In this document: piece by piece, positions 35,411-44,142 of the stretch
Layout: every line of letters starts with the position of its first letter
Position numbering within the stretch: the stretch's first letter is position 1
From: Robiginitalea marina
Lineage (GTDB): Bacteria > Bacteroidota > Bacteroidia > Flavobacteriales > Flavobacteriaceae
Assembly: GCF_024006985.1 (NCBI RefSeq)
Contig: NZ_JAMXIB010000005.1
Span: 186,001-250,000, forward strand
Direction of reading: 5' to 3'
Length of the DNA: 64,000 nt
Notes under the pieces: generated by a model
The model's database searches: none
Told to the model about the DNA's origin: nothing
What the model saw: only the letters and a program-made list of their open reading frames with translations
Program-made: the position numbers and the translations under genes

Positions 35411-36142
35411 ATGCAGTTGATCAAACTTAGTGCCACGGATTCCACCAACGCCTATTTGAAGCGCCTTCAGCGCAGGGAAACCCTGCCTGATTTTACCGTA
35501 GTGCAGGCCGCGTTGCAGACGGCCGGAAAGGGCCAGCGGGGCGCCCGGTGGGAAGGGGAGGCCGGTAAGAACTTAACATTCAGCGTATTGAAAAAATTTG
35601 ATGCCTTACCTGCGCGGACACATTTCGCCCTGAACATTGAGGTTTCCCTGGCGGTACTACGGGTGCTGCAATCGATGGGGATTCCCGACCTTAGCATCAA
35701 ATGGCCTAACGACATTCTGTCAGGCCACCATAAAATCTGTGGGATCCTGATCGAAAACCAGTTGAAGGGGGATGCGATCAGCCAGAGCATTATCGGTATC
35801 GGCCTGAATGTAAACCAGCTCGAATTCGGCGATTTGCCCCGGGCATCGTCCCTGAAGAAGATCACCGGCCGGGACTATGCCCTTGATGAACTGCTCGCCG
35901 CCCTCTTGCCGACGCTGGCCCGCCAACTGCCCCGGGCGGCGGAAGCCCCGTTTGAGGCTGTTTTACCCGATTATTATGCACACCTGTTCAAAAAAGACAA
36001 GCCGGCTACCTTCAGCCGGCCCGGGGGGGAACCTTTCCCCGCAATCATCAGGGGGGTGGAACCCGATGGAAAACTCCGGCTGGAAGTGGAAAGGGGCCAG
36101 TACGAAACCTTTGCCTTCAAGGAGCTGCAGCTCCACTATTGA
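35411..36142 (+). CDS. birA: Biotin--[acetyl-CoA-carboxylase] ligase
   Basis: 243 aa class I biotin ligase without the N-terminal DNA-binding domain, so it is an enzyme only and not a repressor. Biotin/ATP site motifs: TDSTN at the start, GRGxxGR-like KGQRGARWEGEAG, LSIKWPNDI and KICGILIE; C-terminal SH3-like cap from about residue 195. Divergent from rsfS, the standard neighbour in Flavobacteria; convergent with the SRPBCC gene. Confidence 0.95.
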   Translation: MQLIKLSATDSTNAYLKRLQRRETLPDFTVVQAALQTAGKGQRGARWEGEAGKNLTFSVLKKFDALPARTHFALNIEVSLAVLRVLQSMGIPDLSIKWPNDILSGHHKICGILIENQLKGDAISQSIIGIGLNVNQLEFGDLPRASSLKKITGRDYALDELLAALLPTLARQLPRAAEAPFEAVLPDYYAHLFKKDKPATFSRPGGEPFPAIIRGVEPDGKLRLEVERGQYETFAFKELQLHY

Positions 36143-36146
36143 GGGG

Positions 36147-36539
36147 CTACAGCGCGCCGAGGTTCTGGCTTAGGGTATTGAGGAAACTGGTGATGGGCCC
36201 CTTGACCATCATGGCCATCATGGCGTTGAAGGCCCCTTCAAAGCTGAGGGTCACTTCGGACCGGCCCGGCCCTGGTTCCCGGATGTCGGCTGTAAGGGTA
36301 AAGGGCAATTTATCGCTGGCAGCTCCCAGCACGACCTTTTCTACGGGGACTTGTTCCTTGCGTTTCAGGACGATTTCGGGCATGCCCTTAAGGGCGAACC
36401 GGAACGTGTCCGCATCCAGGACCTCAAAAGTCTGGATGTTTTCGGGCATCAGGCGTTCGAAATTCCTCAGGTCGGTCAGGAACGCATAAACCTCTTCACG
36501 GGGCTTGTCAATACTGCTTACAGGGGATTCTAAATACAT
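36147..36539 (-). CDS. SRPBCC-family protein
   Basis: 130 aa START/Bet v1-like fold: N-terminal SIDKPREEVYAFLTDLRNFERLMP is the typical opening helix-strand of the polyketide cyclase/SRPBCC superfamily, with beta strands following and a C-terminal amphipathic helix (MMVKGPITSFLNTLSQ). Binds some hydrophobic ligand, unknown. One nt after pyrE and therefore co-transcribed; this pairing is conserved in Flavobacteria without a known functional link. Confidence 0.88.
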   Translation of the reverse strand: MYLESPVSSIDKPREEVYAFLTDLRNFERLMPENIQTFEVLDADTFRFALKGMPEIVLKRKEQVPVEKVVLGAASDKLPFTLTADIREPGPGRSEVTLSFEGAFNAMMAMMVKGPITSFLNTLSQNLGAL

Positions 36540-36540
36540 A

Positions 36541-37182
36541 TCAGGGATTCCAGTCTTGTGGGTTGGCCCTCCAGGCTTTCAGGGTCTGGAGCTGTGATTC
36601 ATCGATATAGCCGGTTTCGGAGGCTTGTGTAATCAGGTGTTCGTAGTCGCTCAGGGTATGGAGGGGAAGGTCGCGCTCCCCGAACTTTTTGTCGGCCAGG
36701 GGGAAGCCATAGGTAAAGATGGCCAGCATGCCCTTCACCTGCAGCCCTGCTTCCTTAAGGGCGTTCACGGCGTTTAGGCTGCTCTGGCCGGTGCTGATCA
36801 GGTCCTCGATCACCACTGTGGTCTGCCCTGCTTCTGCCTTGCCTTCTATCTGATTCTTCCGGCCATGTGACTTCGGTTCCGGGCGTACATATACAAAGGG
36901 AAGGCCCAATTGCTCTGCCACAAGGACGCCAATCCCGATTGCCCCGGTGGCCACCCCGGCAATCAGGTCGGGTTTGCCGTATAATTCCTCTACCTGCCTG
37001 GCGAGTTGCTGCCTCACATAGTTGCGGATAGACGGATAGGAAAGCAAGATGCGGTTATCGCAATAAATGGGCGATTTCCAGCCCGAAGCCCAGGTAAACG
37101 GATTTTCTGGATTTAATTTAATTGCATTTATTTGCAGCAACAGCTCTGCTGTTTTCAAGGCTGTGTCTTTGTCTAAAACCAT
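36541..37182 (-). CDS. pyrE: Orotate phosphoribosyltransferase
   Basis: 213 aa type I phosphoribosyltransferase that makes OMP from orotate and PRPP in pyrimidine synthesis. PRPP motif VVIEDLISTGQSSLNA, GVATGAIGIGVLVAEQL, and the flexible-loop RPEPKSHGRKNQIEG. Start at ATG 37182 (MVLDKDTAL); the longer frame crosses into the divergent Nudix gene. Only 7 nt separate the two start codons. Confidence 0.96.
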   Translation of the reverse strand: MVLDKDTALKTAELLLQINAIKLNPENPFTWASGWKSPIYCDNRILLSYPSIRNYVRQQLARQVEELYGKPDLIAGVATGAIGIGVLVAEQLGLPFVYVRPEPKSHGRKNQIEGKAEAGQTTVVIEDLISTGQSSLNAVNALKEAGLQVKGMLAIFTYGFPLADKKFGERDLPLHTLSDYEHLITQASETGYIDESQLQTLKAWRANPQDWNP

Positions 37183-37189
37183 GCCGTAA

Positions 37190-37786
37190 ATGTATAAAGT
37201 TTTTGTCAATGAAAGGCCGCTCATCCTCACCGACAAGATTCTGGAGGCAGGAGAAGGGGAATACTTCAGGATCAAAAAGGACCAGGTCCTAAACGCCGTA
37301 GAGGCACTAATGAAGAAAAAGCTATCCAGGGCTTTTATTTACCATCCCAACCTGGAAGAGATCCTGAACAAATTCACCCGCGCAGTCCCCAGGGTGGTGG
37401 CCGCAGGCGGGGTAGTTACCAACAAGCAGGGCAAGGTCCTGTTTATCTACCGAAATGACAAATGGGACCTCCCCAAGGGGATTTGCAAAAAAAAGGAAGG
37501 CCTTGAAGCCTGTGCCCTAAGGGAAGTGGAAGAGGAAACCGGGGTAAAGGACCTCGAAATTGAAAACTTCCTCAGGACGACTTACCACGTCTTCAAGCGC
37601 AATGGCAAATACAAGCTGAAAGAAGTCCATTGGTTTGCCATGCGGACCGATTACCAGGGGGAATTGATCGGGGAGGAAAGCGAGGGCATTGTAAAGGTAA
37701 AATGGAAAGGCCCCGAAAAGATCAAAAAGGCCCTGGAAAATTCCTATATCAATATCCGGATCCTCTTTGAACCCCCGATCCTTTAA
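37190..37786 (+). CDS. Nudix hydrolase family protein
   Basis: 198 aa. Nudix box from Gly97 to Val119 (GICKKKE, then ALREVEEETGV) fits GX5EX7REUXEEXGU completely, so it should hydrolyse a nucleoside diphosphate-linked substrate with Mg2+. An N-terminal domain of about 65 residues (VFVNERPLILTDKI) precedes the Nudix fold, a flavobacterial feature of unknown role. Divergent from pyrE with start codons 7 nt apart. Substrate unknown. Confidence 0.93.
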   Translation: MYKVFVNERPLILTDKILEAGEGEYFRIKKDQVLNAVEALMKKKLSRAFIYHPNLEEILNKFTRAVPRVVAAGGVVTNKQGKVLFIYRNDKWDLPKGICKKKEGLEACALREVEEETGVKDLEIENFLRTTYHVFKRNGKYKLKEVHWFAMRTDYQGELIGEESEGIVKVKWKGPEKIKKALENSYINIRILFEPPIL

Positions 37787-37799
37787 CCTTTTATCCCAC

Positions 37800-39542
37800 T
37801 TATTCCAGCCGGCAGACCGGATAGGTTAAGTATGCCCCCTCGGAATTCGGGCTTCGTTCGTAGAGCCAGGTCAGCTGCCGGTAGGCGCTGGAGGCAAAAT
37901 CGGGCTCGGCTGCCTTTTTCTCGAGGAAAAGCCGGGCAAGGCTACTGTCAGATTCGAGCAATTTTGCGGCAATTTCTTCAAATACGTATGGGGAAAACCC
38001 CTCCTTGCGCTGCAAAACCGTATCGAAGAAATTCCAGTTGAAAAAGGAATCCACCCCTGCCGGTTCAAGGGTTTCCAGGAGGTACCGCACCCCCGGCTGG
38101 GCGGTTGGGATCAGCAGGTCCCCTGCCCGGAAACGGACCGTTTTCACGCTGGGGGTTACCCGGGTATTGTAATGCGGGTAATGTCCTTCATAGGGTTGCT
38201 GGAAGGTTTGGTAGTCGTCGATGCGGTATACGGTGACCTCCAGGGTGGTATCCTTGGGTAGGGGCTCGTAGCGGATCCCGTTCCGGTCCAGGCGTTCCCT
38301 GACCTGGCTCCAGGCCGCCGGAAGGAGGTAGGCGGTGGGCACCCGCACCGAGTCTGTAGGCTTAAAGTGGTTGAAATAACGGACCTGCAGGGAAACCGGG
38401 GTGTCCTGCTGGTATTTCAGCCGGGGTAAGCCGGTAACGGTACTTTGCAGGGTATCTGCCCGGAACCCCTTGAAATCGAGGGTTTCATATCGGGTGGAAT
38501 CCACGGTCCAGGCCAGGGGGTACCAGGATGCCGGGGGGTAGCCTTCCCCCAACCCTTCCCTCAATTCTTCAAGCACCTCCGCATGGGCCGAGGCGCCTTC
38601 CATCAGGCTCAGCATCAGGTGGTAGGTGCCTTCAACCCTCTGGGCGTAAGGCTTGAGCATATGGGTTTCTACCATAAGGCCCGGGGTATTCCACAAGGCA
38701 GCATAGCCAGTGGAATACCGGGGGGCATCCATGAACTGGGTGAACCCTCCGTCAGGGGGCCGGTTAAACACGTTGACATAGGGGGTAGTCTCCCACCCTT
38801 TTTCCCGAAGCGATGCTTCGAGCTGTGGGCGGAGTACTCCCTCGAGGAACTCCCCTGCCTTTCCGCCCAGCTTGTTGTGCTGGGTGAACAGGTGGGTCAG
38901 GGTATAGGCATAATCTGCCCCATTGCTGACATGGGTGTCGAGGAATACATGGGGCCGTACCATGCGGAAGATTTCTGCAAAGGACCTGGCGTTTCGGGTA
39001 TCCATTTTGATAAAATCCCGGTTCAGGTCGTAATTGCGGGCATTCCCCCGGAACCCATAGGATTCGGGGCCGTTCTGGTTTGCCCTCGTGGTGCCGTTGC
39101 GGTTCAGGGCACCTCCGATATTGTATACGGGGATTGCGGCGAGGACGAGGTTTTCGGGGGCCCTGACCACCCCGGCCGCCAGGTCCCGGAGCAGCATTGC
39201 GGTGGCGTCGATTCCATCGGGTTCCCCTGGGTGGATCCCATTGAGCACCAGCACAACCACCTTGTCTTTACCCAGCCGCTGGAAATTGAAATTCCGCTCT
39301 GCATTGAAGGTCACCAGGTGCAGGGGCAGGCCGCTGTCGGTTTCCCCAAGGGTTTGCAGGTGGATTTCCGGGAATTCCCGGGCGAGTTTCCGGTAGAATT
39401 CCATCAGGTTTTCATAGGTGGCCGTGGCCAGGCCGTTCCCTTCTTCATAGGGGGTTTTTACCTCTTCCTTCCGATCTTCAGGTGTTTTGGTGCAGCCAAA
39501 CAGTACCAGGGCTGACAGCAAGAGGGCCAATTGAATCTTCAT
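37800..39542 (-). CDS. M14-family metallocarboxypeptidase lipoprotein
   Basis: 580 aa. Signal peptide and lipobox LVLFGC (Cys17). Zinc ligands visible: His and Glu in GIHPGEPDG and a third His in FLDTHVSNG; catalytic Glu would follow in the VETHML region. Long C-terminal part after residue 350 is outside the peptidase core and carries further barrel/beta segments. Probably degrades peptides at the cell surface or periplasm. Follows the response regulator gene by 49 nt on the same strand, possibly one transcript. Confidence 0.9.
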   Translation of the reverse strand: MKIQLALLLSALVLFGCTKTPEDRKEEVKTPYEEGNGLATATYENLMEFYRKLAREFPEIHLQTLGETDSGLPLHLVTFNAERNFNFQRLGKDKVVVLVLNGIHPGEPDGIDATAMLLRDLAAGVVRAPENLVLAAIPVYNIGGALNRNGTTRANQNGPESYGFRGNARNYDLNRDFIKMDTRNARSFAEIFRMVRPHVFLDTHVSNGADYAYTLTHLFTQHNKLGGKAGEFLEGVLRPQLEASLREKGWETTPYVNVFNRPPDGGFTQFMDAPRYSTGYAALWNTPGLMVETHMLKPYAQRVEGTYHLMLSLMEGASAHAEVLEELREGLGEGYPPASWYPLAWTVDSTRYETLDFKGFRADTLQSTVTGLPRLKYQQDTPVSLQVRYFNHFKPTDSVRVPTAYLLPAAWSQVRERLDRNGIRYEPLPKDTTLEVTVYRIDDYQTFQQPYEGHYPHYNTRVTPSVKTVRFRAGDLLIPTAQPGVRYLLETLEPAGVDSFFNWNFFDTVLQRKEGFSPYVFEEIAAKLLESDSSLARLFLEKKAAEPDFASSAYRQLTWLYERSPNSEGAYLTYPVCRLE

Positions 39543-39591
39543 CGCATCCGGCAGCTTTCCGTTTTACCCTCCAAAGGTACCGAATAATCGG

Positions 39592-39999
39592 TTATCCAGC
39601 AGGGTGGGTTATTTCTTCAAGGTCGCAGCGGCGGATGGGTTTGTGCCGGAAATCAATCAGGTGGCGGGTTTTTTGTTTAAATTCCTGAAACAGGTTCAGG
39701 TCCTTCGGGTCAATCGAGGAGGTGACGATGTTGATGCGTACCGTTTCCCTGAGGGGAAGTGCGAGGAAGGCTTCCAGGAATTGCCATCCATCCATGATGG
39801 GCATGTTCAGGTCCAGGAAAATGATTTCAGGCTGTGCCTGGCCCTCCAGGAACCGTTGTTTGAGGCCTTCCAGGGCCTGTTTTCCATTTTCATAAGTGAG
39901 GATCTGGCTCCCCAGGTCCATCAGCCCCAGCATCTTCCGGATCCCATAGACGGTTATCGGATCGTCGTCAATTATCGCAATGGTATCAATCTTCTTCAT
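39592..39999 (-). CDS. Single-domain response regulator (CheY-like)
   Basis: 135 aa receiver domain: acidic pocket IIDDDP, acceptor Asp63 (FLDLNMPIMDG), Ser/Thr in IVTSSID and Lys in RHKPI. No output domain, so it acts by protein contact or phosphotransfer. Overlaps the kinase gene upstream by 14 nt; clearly its partner. Confidence 0.94.
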   Translation of the reverse strand: MKKIDTIAIIDDDPITVYGIRKMLGLMDLGSQILTYENGKQALEGLKQRFLEGQAQPEIIFLDLNMPIMDGWQFLEAFLALPLRETVRINIVTSSIDPKDLNLFQEFKQKTRHLIDFRHKPIRRCDLEEITHPAG

Positions 40000-41839
40000 G
40001 AAAGTAAATCTTAAAGGTGGATCCTTTCCCTTCCCGACTCATGACCCGTATTTTCCCGTTCATGGCCTCCATCTGGTTTTTGGTGAGGAACAGGCCGAGC
40101 CCCCGGGCATCGGGGTGTTCATGGAAGGTTTTGTGCATGCCGAAAAGTTTGTCCCCGTATTTCTCGAGGTCCATGCCGAGGCCGTTGTCTTCGATATTCA
40201 GGACCTGGTAGCCCGGAAGCCTTTCACAGGTCATTCGGATAACCGGGTCCCGGTCGGGATGGCGATATTTCACCGCATTGGACACCAGGTGGGTAAGGAT
40301 GCTTTCCAGGTACTGCGGCACCACCTTTACCGTGGTGTTTTCCGGGATTTCCCGGATCAGCAGGGCCTGGTTCCGGTTGAGGAACCCAGCCAGTTTTTTC
40401 TCCACTTCGTCCACTTTCCCCCCAAGGGATACCCGCTTTTTGCGGGAGTGGATGTGATTGGTGTTGATGGCGACCACCGTATTGAGGTTCTCCAGGGTTT
40501 CCTGCAGGCGGGAGGAGGCCTGTTGCAGCATTTCTGTGATTTTAGCCTTCTCCGAGGCATCGGTTTCCCCGACCAGGAAATCGAGCAGCATGGAAAAGTT
40601 GGCTGTATGGGATCGCAGGTTGTGGGAAACGATGTGGGCAAAATCCACCAGTTTTTTGTTTTGCCTTGAAGTGATATCGATCAGGCGCCTCAGTTCATCC
40701 TCTTTCTCCTTCAGGTGGGAGATATCCATCCCAATACCCATCAGGCCATATACTTTGTTGTCATGGTCGATCAGGGGGATCTTGGAGGTCAGCAGGGTGG
40801 CCATGGTCCCGTCAGGACGGACGGATACCGTTTCCTTCCCGATCAGGGAAGCCCGGTTGTTCATGACATATAGGTCTTCTTCGCGCGAAGTTTCCGCAAC
40901 TTCCCGTTCGTAGAGGTCGAAATCCGATTTTCCTATGAGCTCCGCGGCTGTCCGGGCCCCCAGGAACTGGCACTCTGCTTTGTTTACCAGCACCTTGCGC
41001 GACTCCAGATCCTTGATATACACATTTAGGGGTAGGTTGTCGACCAGCGTGCTCAGCAACAGTTCACTTTCCCGTATCTTCATCTCAGCCAGGGTGGCTT
41101 CGGTCACATCCTGGAAGGTTCCGATCAGGCCGATGCATGTGCCTTCCCGGAAAAGGGCTTTGCCGGCGGCAATTACCCAGATTTCCTTCCCGGCAGCGGT
41201 AATCAACTGCAGTTTTTCCCTCCAGGGCTGCCCGGTTTCCATAGCCCGGTAAACCGCCATCGAAATGGCATTGCGCGAGTATCCCTCTTTGTAGAAGTTG
41301 ATTGCGTCCTGTAAGCTAGGGGTGAAATCATCCCCCACGTCGTGGATTTTCCGGGTCATGGGGCTCCAGTGCAGGTAGTCCTCCCGGGTCAGGTATTCCC
41401 AGCTTCCAATCCGGGATACTTCAGAGGTGACCTCCAGCAATTGCTTCATTTTTTCGTATTCCAGTTCCATGCGGACTTCCCTGGTGGCTTCCCGGGTTTG
41501 CAGGATCACCCCGGCGATGTTCTCATGCCGGTCGAACCATGGGTACCCGTGCCATTCCAGGCAGGTATCCTTCGCAGGGCCGGGCTCGTGGCGTACTATT
41601 TCCCGTGCCCCGGGACTCCCGGAAAGGCAATCCCTCAGTTCACGCACAAGGGCTTTGGGTGCGTCGGGAAACAACTGCCGGAATGTCCTCCCGATCACTT
41701 CGGCACGGGACCAGCCGAAGGTGCTGACCCAGGAATCCGAGGCCAGTACCACCCGAAGCTCCCGGTCCAGAAAAGCGGTTGGAACCGGGAGTTGTTTGAT
41801 CAGGTATCCCTGTAGGTTTAGGTCGGTCTGCTGGCGCAT
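39986..41839 (-). CDS. PAS-domain sensor histidine kinase
   Basis: 617 aa soluble kinase without membrane spans. Three PAS domains in order: about 15-125 (PTAFLDRELRVVLAS, FRQLFPD), 140-250 with a PAC segment (IGTFQDVTEA), and 255-385 (YIKDLESRKVLVNKAECQFLG). Then HisKA_8-type H box with His406 (HIVSHNLRSHTANF) and HATPase (NAVKYRHPD, NGLGMD, GLGLFL). Start chosen at ATG 41839; promoter at 41949-41983 lies about 110 nt upstream. Pairs with the CheY-like regulator downstream. Signal probably cytoplasmic (redox, light or small molecule). Confidence 0.92.
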   Translation of the reverse strand: MRQQTDLNLQGYLIKQLPVPTAFLDRELRVVLASDSWVSTFGWSRAEVIGRTFRQLFPDAPKALVRELRDCLSGSPGAREIVRHEPGPAKDTCLEWHGYPWFDRHENIAGVILQTREATREVRMELEYEKMKQLLEVTSEVSRIGSWEYLTREDYLHWSPMTRKIHDVGDDFTPSLQDAINFYKEGYSRNAISMAVYRAMETGQPWREKLQLITAAGKEIWVIAAGKALFREGTCIGLIGTFQDVTEATLAEMKIRESELLLSTLVDNLPLNVYIKDLESRKVLVNKAECQFLGARTAAELIGKSDFDLYEREVAETSREEDLYVMNNRASLIGKETVSVRPDGTMATLLTSKIPLIDHDNKVYGLMGIGMDISHLKEKEDELRRLIDITSRQNKKLVDFAHIVSHNLRSHTANFSMLLDFLVGETDASEKAKITEMLQQASSRLQETLENLNTVVAINTNHIHSRKKRVSLGGKVDEVEKKLAGFLNRNQALLIREIPENTTVKVVPQYLESILTHLVSNAVKYRHPDRDPVIRMTCERLPGYQVLNIEDNGLGMDLEKYGDKLFGMHKTFHEHPDARGLGLFLTKNQMEAMNGKIRVMSREGKGSTFKIYFHEED

Positions 41840-41948
41840 TATGATGTATTTTCCTACCAAAGTATCGGAAAAAGGCATCAGCGAAGAAGGAATGTTGTGT
41901 ATGTCCGGAATGTGTGGGTGAGTACCCCGATTTGATCTGTTGTAGGAT

Positions 41949-41983
41949 CAAAATTATACAATAAATAAGAAAAAACCTACAAA
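41949..41983 (-). promoter_or_regulatory. Promoter of the PAS kinase gene
   Basis: Minus strand: TTTG (41980-41983), 23-nt spacer, TAATTTTG (41949-41956). A 7-bp inverted repeat, TTGTAGG (41940-41946) and CCTACAA (41976-41982), brackets the promoter. Predicted leader about 100 nt. Confidence 0.55.
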
Positions 41984-41992
41984 TACGTGGTG

Positions 41993-42445
41993 CTAAAAGC
42001 GCACGGTGTCCGGGACCAGGCAGGTGTAGTCGCCCCCGTTGCGAATCACATCTCGGACGATGGAAGAACTTATAAACGATTTTCCGGAAGAGGTAAGCAG
42101 GAATACCGTTTCGATCTCCGATAGTTTCCGGTTTGTGTGGGCAATCGCTTTCTCGAATTCGAAGTCGGCCGGGTTTCGCAGGCCCCTCAGGATAAACTCG
42201 GCCCCCACCTCGCGGCAAAAGTCCACGGTCAGTCCCTGGTAGGTTGCCACGCGTATGCGGGACTCCCCCCGGAACGCCTCTGTAATGAATTGCATCCGCT
42301 GCTCCAGGGGGAACATGTATTTTTTGTCGGCATTTTCCCCAATGGCGATAATCAATTCGTCGAAAAGGGATATCCCCCTCTGGATGATATCGTAATGCCC
42401 TAAGGTGATGGGGTCGAAGGACCCGGGGAAGATGGCCCGTTTCAT
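41993..42445 (-). CDS. coaD: Phosphopantetheine adenylyltransferase
   Basis: 150 aa nucleotidyltransferase of coenzyme A synthesis. GSFDPITLGHYDII contains the TxGH ATP site; ISSSIVRDVIRNGGD is the C-terminal ISSTxxR-type motif; LRNPADFEFEKAIAHTNRKL is typical. 24 nt downstream of ddl and presumably co-transcribed. Confidence 0.97.
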   Translation of the reverse strand: MKRAIFPGSFDPITLGHYDIIQRGISLFDELIIAIGENADKKYMFPLEQRMQFITEAFRGESRIRVATYQGLTVDFCREVGAEFILRGLRNPADFEFEKAIAHTNRKLSEIETVFLLTSSGKSFISSSIVRDVIRNGGDYTCLVPDTVRF

Positions 42446-42469
42446 CTGTGCGATAGCTTTGCCCCTAAA

Positions 42470-43453
42470 TTAGGGTTTTTTATCCAAAGCATCCCCGATG
42501 GCGCCCCCAAAGAGCTCCTGCAGGGAAATCCCTGCGGCCTGCGCCTGTTGGGGCAGGATGCTGGCTTCCGTGAGGCCCGGGGTGGTGTTCATTTCCAGGA
42601 AATGGGGGACGCCCTCCACCAGGATGAATTCACTCCTGCTAAACCCTTTCATTTTCAGGGTTTCATAGATAAAGCGCGCGGTTTTTTCCACGGTTTCCCG
42701 GGTTCGCGGATCCAGCCTGGCCGGTGTGATTTCCTGCGATTTGCCCAGGTATTTCGCCTCATAATCGAAAAATTCATTATCGGGGACGATTTCTGTAATG
42801 GGCAAAACCTTTACTTCACCTCCGAGGCGGATCACCCCTACCGAAACTTCGGTCCCCTTCAGGGCTGATTCGATGAGGACTTCATCATCTTCGCGAAAAG
42901 CGGCCTCCAGGGCCTGGTCCAGGCCATCGGGGTTTTTGACCAGGGTCACCCCGAAACTGCTCCCCGCCCGGTTGGCTTTGACAAAACAGGGGAGGCCCAC
43001 CCGCGCGAAGATCTCCTGTGGCCTGATTTCCTGTCCCCGGTCCAGCAGGTACGAGGTCGCACAATGCACCCCCCGGGGCTTGAGCACGCTCAACAGGTCG
43101 CGCTTGTTGAAGGTGAGGGCGGCCTGGTAAGACCCGCATGAGGTAAACGGGATGCCCAGCAGCTCAAAATAGGCGGCGAGGAGGCCGTCTTCCCCGGGGG
43201 TCCCGTGGATGGCATTGAAAACACAGTCGAAATGCAGGTGCTGCCCGTCTGGCCTTGCCGAGAAGTCATGTCGGTCTACCGGGTACTCCTGCCCGTTTTC
43301 CCCGAGTACGACCCATTTCCCGGGTTCTATAACCACCCGGTAGGGCTCATAGTGGTTTCGGTCGAGGGAATTGTAGACAGCGTTTCCGCTTTTAATCGAG
43401 ATAGGGTATTCACTGGAATACCCCCCCATGACGATGGCGATTTTTTTTCTCAT
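42470..43453 (-). CDS. ddl: D-alanine--D-alanine ligase
   Basis: 327 aa ATP-grasp enzyme making the D-Ala-D-Ala end of peptidoglycan. N-terminal VMGGYSSEYPISIKSG, central GTPGEDGLLAAYFELLGIPFTSCG, ATP loop VKANRAGSSFGVTLVKN, and C-terminal EMNTTPGLTEASILPQQAQAAG metal/ATP site. Start ATG 43453 (MRKKIAIV); 43456 also ATG. The position usually Tyr/Phe in the omega loop could not be judged by eye. First gene of a ddl-coaD unit, divergent from the PASTA gene. Confidence 0.96.
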   Translation of the reverse strand: MRKKIAIVMGGYSSEYPISIKSGNAVYNSLDRNHYEPYRVVIEPGKWVVLGENGQEYPVDRHDFSARPDGQHLHFDCVFNAIHGTPGEDGLLAAYFELLGIPFTSCGSYQAALTFNKRDLLSVLKPRGVHCATSYLLDRGQEIRPQEIFARVGLPCFVKANRAGSSFGVTLVKNPDGLDQALEAAFREDDEVLIESALKGTEVSVGVIRLGGEVKVLPITEIVPDNEFFDYEAKYLGKSQEITPARLDPRTRETVEKTARFIYETLKMKGFSRSEFILVEGVPHFLEMNTTPGLTEASILPQQAQAAGISLQELFGGAIGDALDKKP

Positions 43454-43524
43454 CATATGGCCTCCCCGGGCTTCAAAAAGGGGCGATAAACGCCCCAAAG
43501 TAACTAAAAAAGAAGTCCGTTTCC

Positions 43525-43532
43525 TATATTTG
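43525..43532 (+). promoter_or_regulatory. -7 element for the PASTA-rluD operon
   Basis: TATATTTG, 19 nt before the PASTA protein ATG. No TTG at the usual -33 position. Confidence 0.45.
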
Positions 43533-43551
43533 CCCGTATATTGAAGCAGGT

Positions 43552-44142
43552 ATGCGAAACTTCCTCAGATTTTTGGGTTCCAGGGTTTTCCTGATACAGG
43601 TGGGCCTGGCCCTTGGGGTCACGGCCCTGCTCGTTTTCGGGCTGATGCAATGGTTGAAAGGCTCCACGCACCATGGGGATTTCGTCCAGGTGCCCGACCT
43701 GTCCCGCCGTTCGGTTACCGAGGCCCGCGGGCTGCTCGAGAAGGCCGGATTGCGGTACCAGGTGGTGGACTCTGCCAATTACAACCCGGATTTCCCCAGG
43801 TTTTCGATCACCGAACAGGACCCCCCGGCCCTGAGCCAGGTCAAGCCCAACCGCAAGGTCTATGTAACGGTGAATCCTTCTGGCTATAAAAAGGTTACGG
43901 TACCTGAAATCATACAGGTGACCCGACGCAACGCGACGTCCATGCTTCGGGCCGTGGGCCTTGAAGTGGGTAGGGTAACCTATGTGGATGAACTGGGAAA
44001 GGATATGGTCTACCGGATCCGCTACCAGGGCAAGTTTATCAATCCGGGAGACCGGATTCCCAGGACTTCCCTCATCGAACTGGTTTGCGGGAACGGGACG
44101 GTGCCTGAAGAGGCCCGCATCAAAGCCCAGTCGGAAGAATGA
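43552..44142 (+). CDS. PASTA-domain membrane protein
   Basis: 196 aa: one N-terminal membrane span (LIQVGLALGVTALLVFGLMQWL), then three PASTA-like repeats, each with the pattern VPDL...A...L...GL (QVPDLSRRSVTEARGLLEKAGL, split here as VPDLSRRSVTEA; VPEIIQVTRRNATSMLRAVG; third shorter and lacking the tail). No kinase domain, unlike PknB. PASTA domains can bind peptidoglycan stems or beta-lactams; sits between ddl and rluD, a conserved flavobacterial order. Role uncertain. Confidence 0.9.
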   Translation: MRNFLRFLGSRVFLIQVGLALGVTALLVFGLMQWLKGSTHHGDFVQVPDLSRRSVTEARGLLEKAGLRYQVVDSANYNPDFPRFSITEQDPPALSQVKPNRKVYVTVNPSGYKKVTVPEIIQVTRRNATSMLRAVGLEVGRVTYVDELGKDMVYRIRYQGKFINPGDRIPRTSLIELVCGNGTVPEEARIKAQSEE

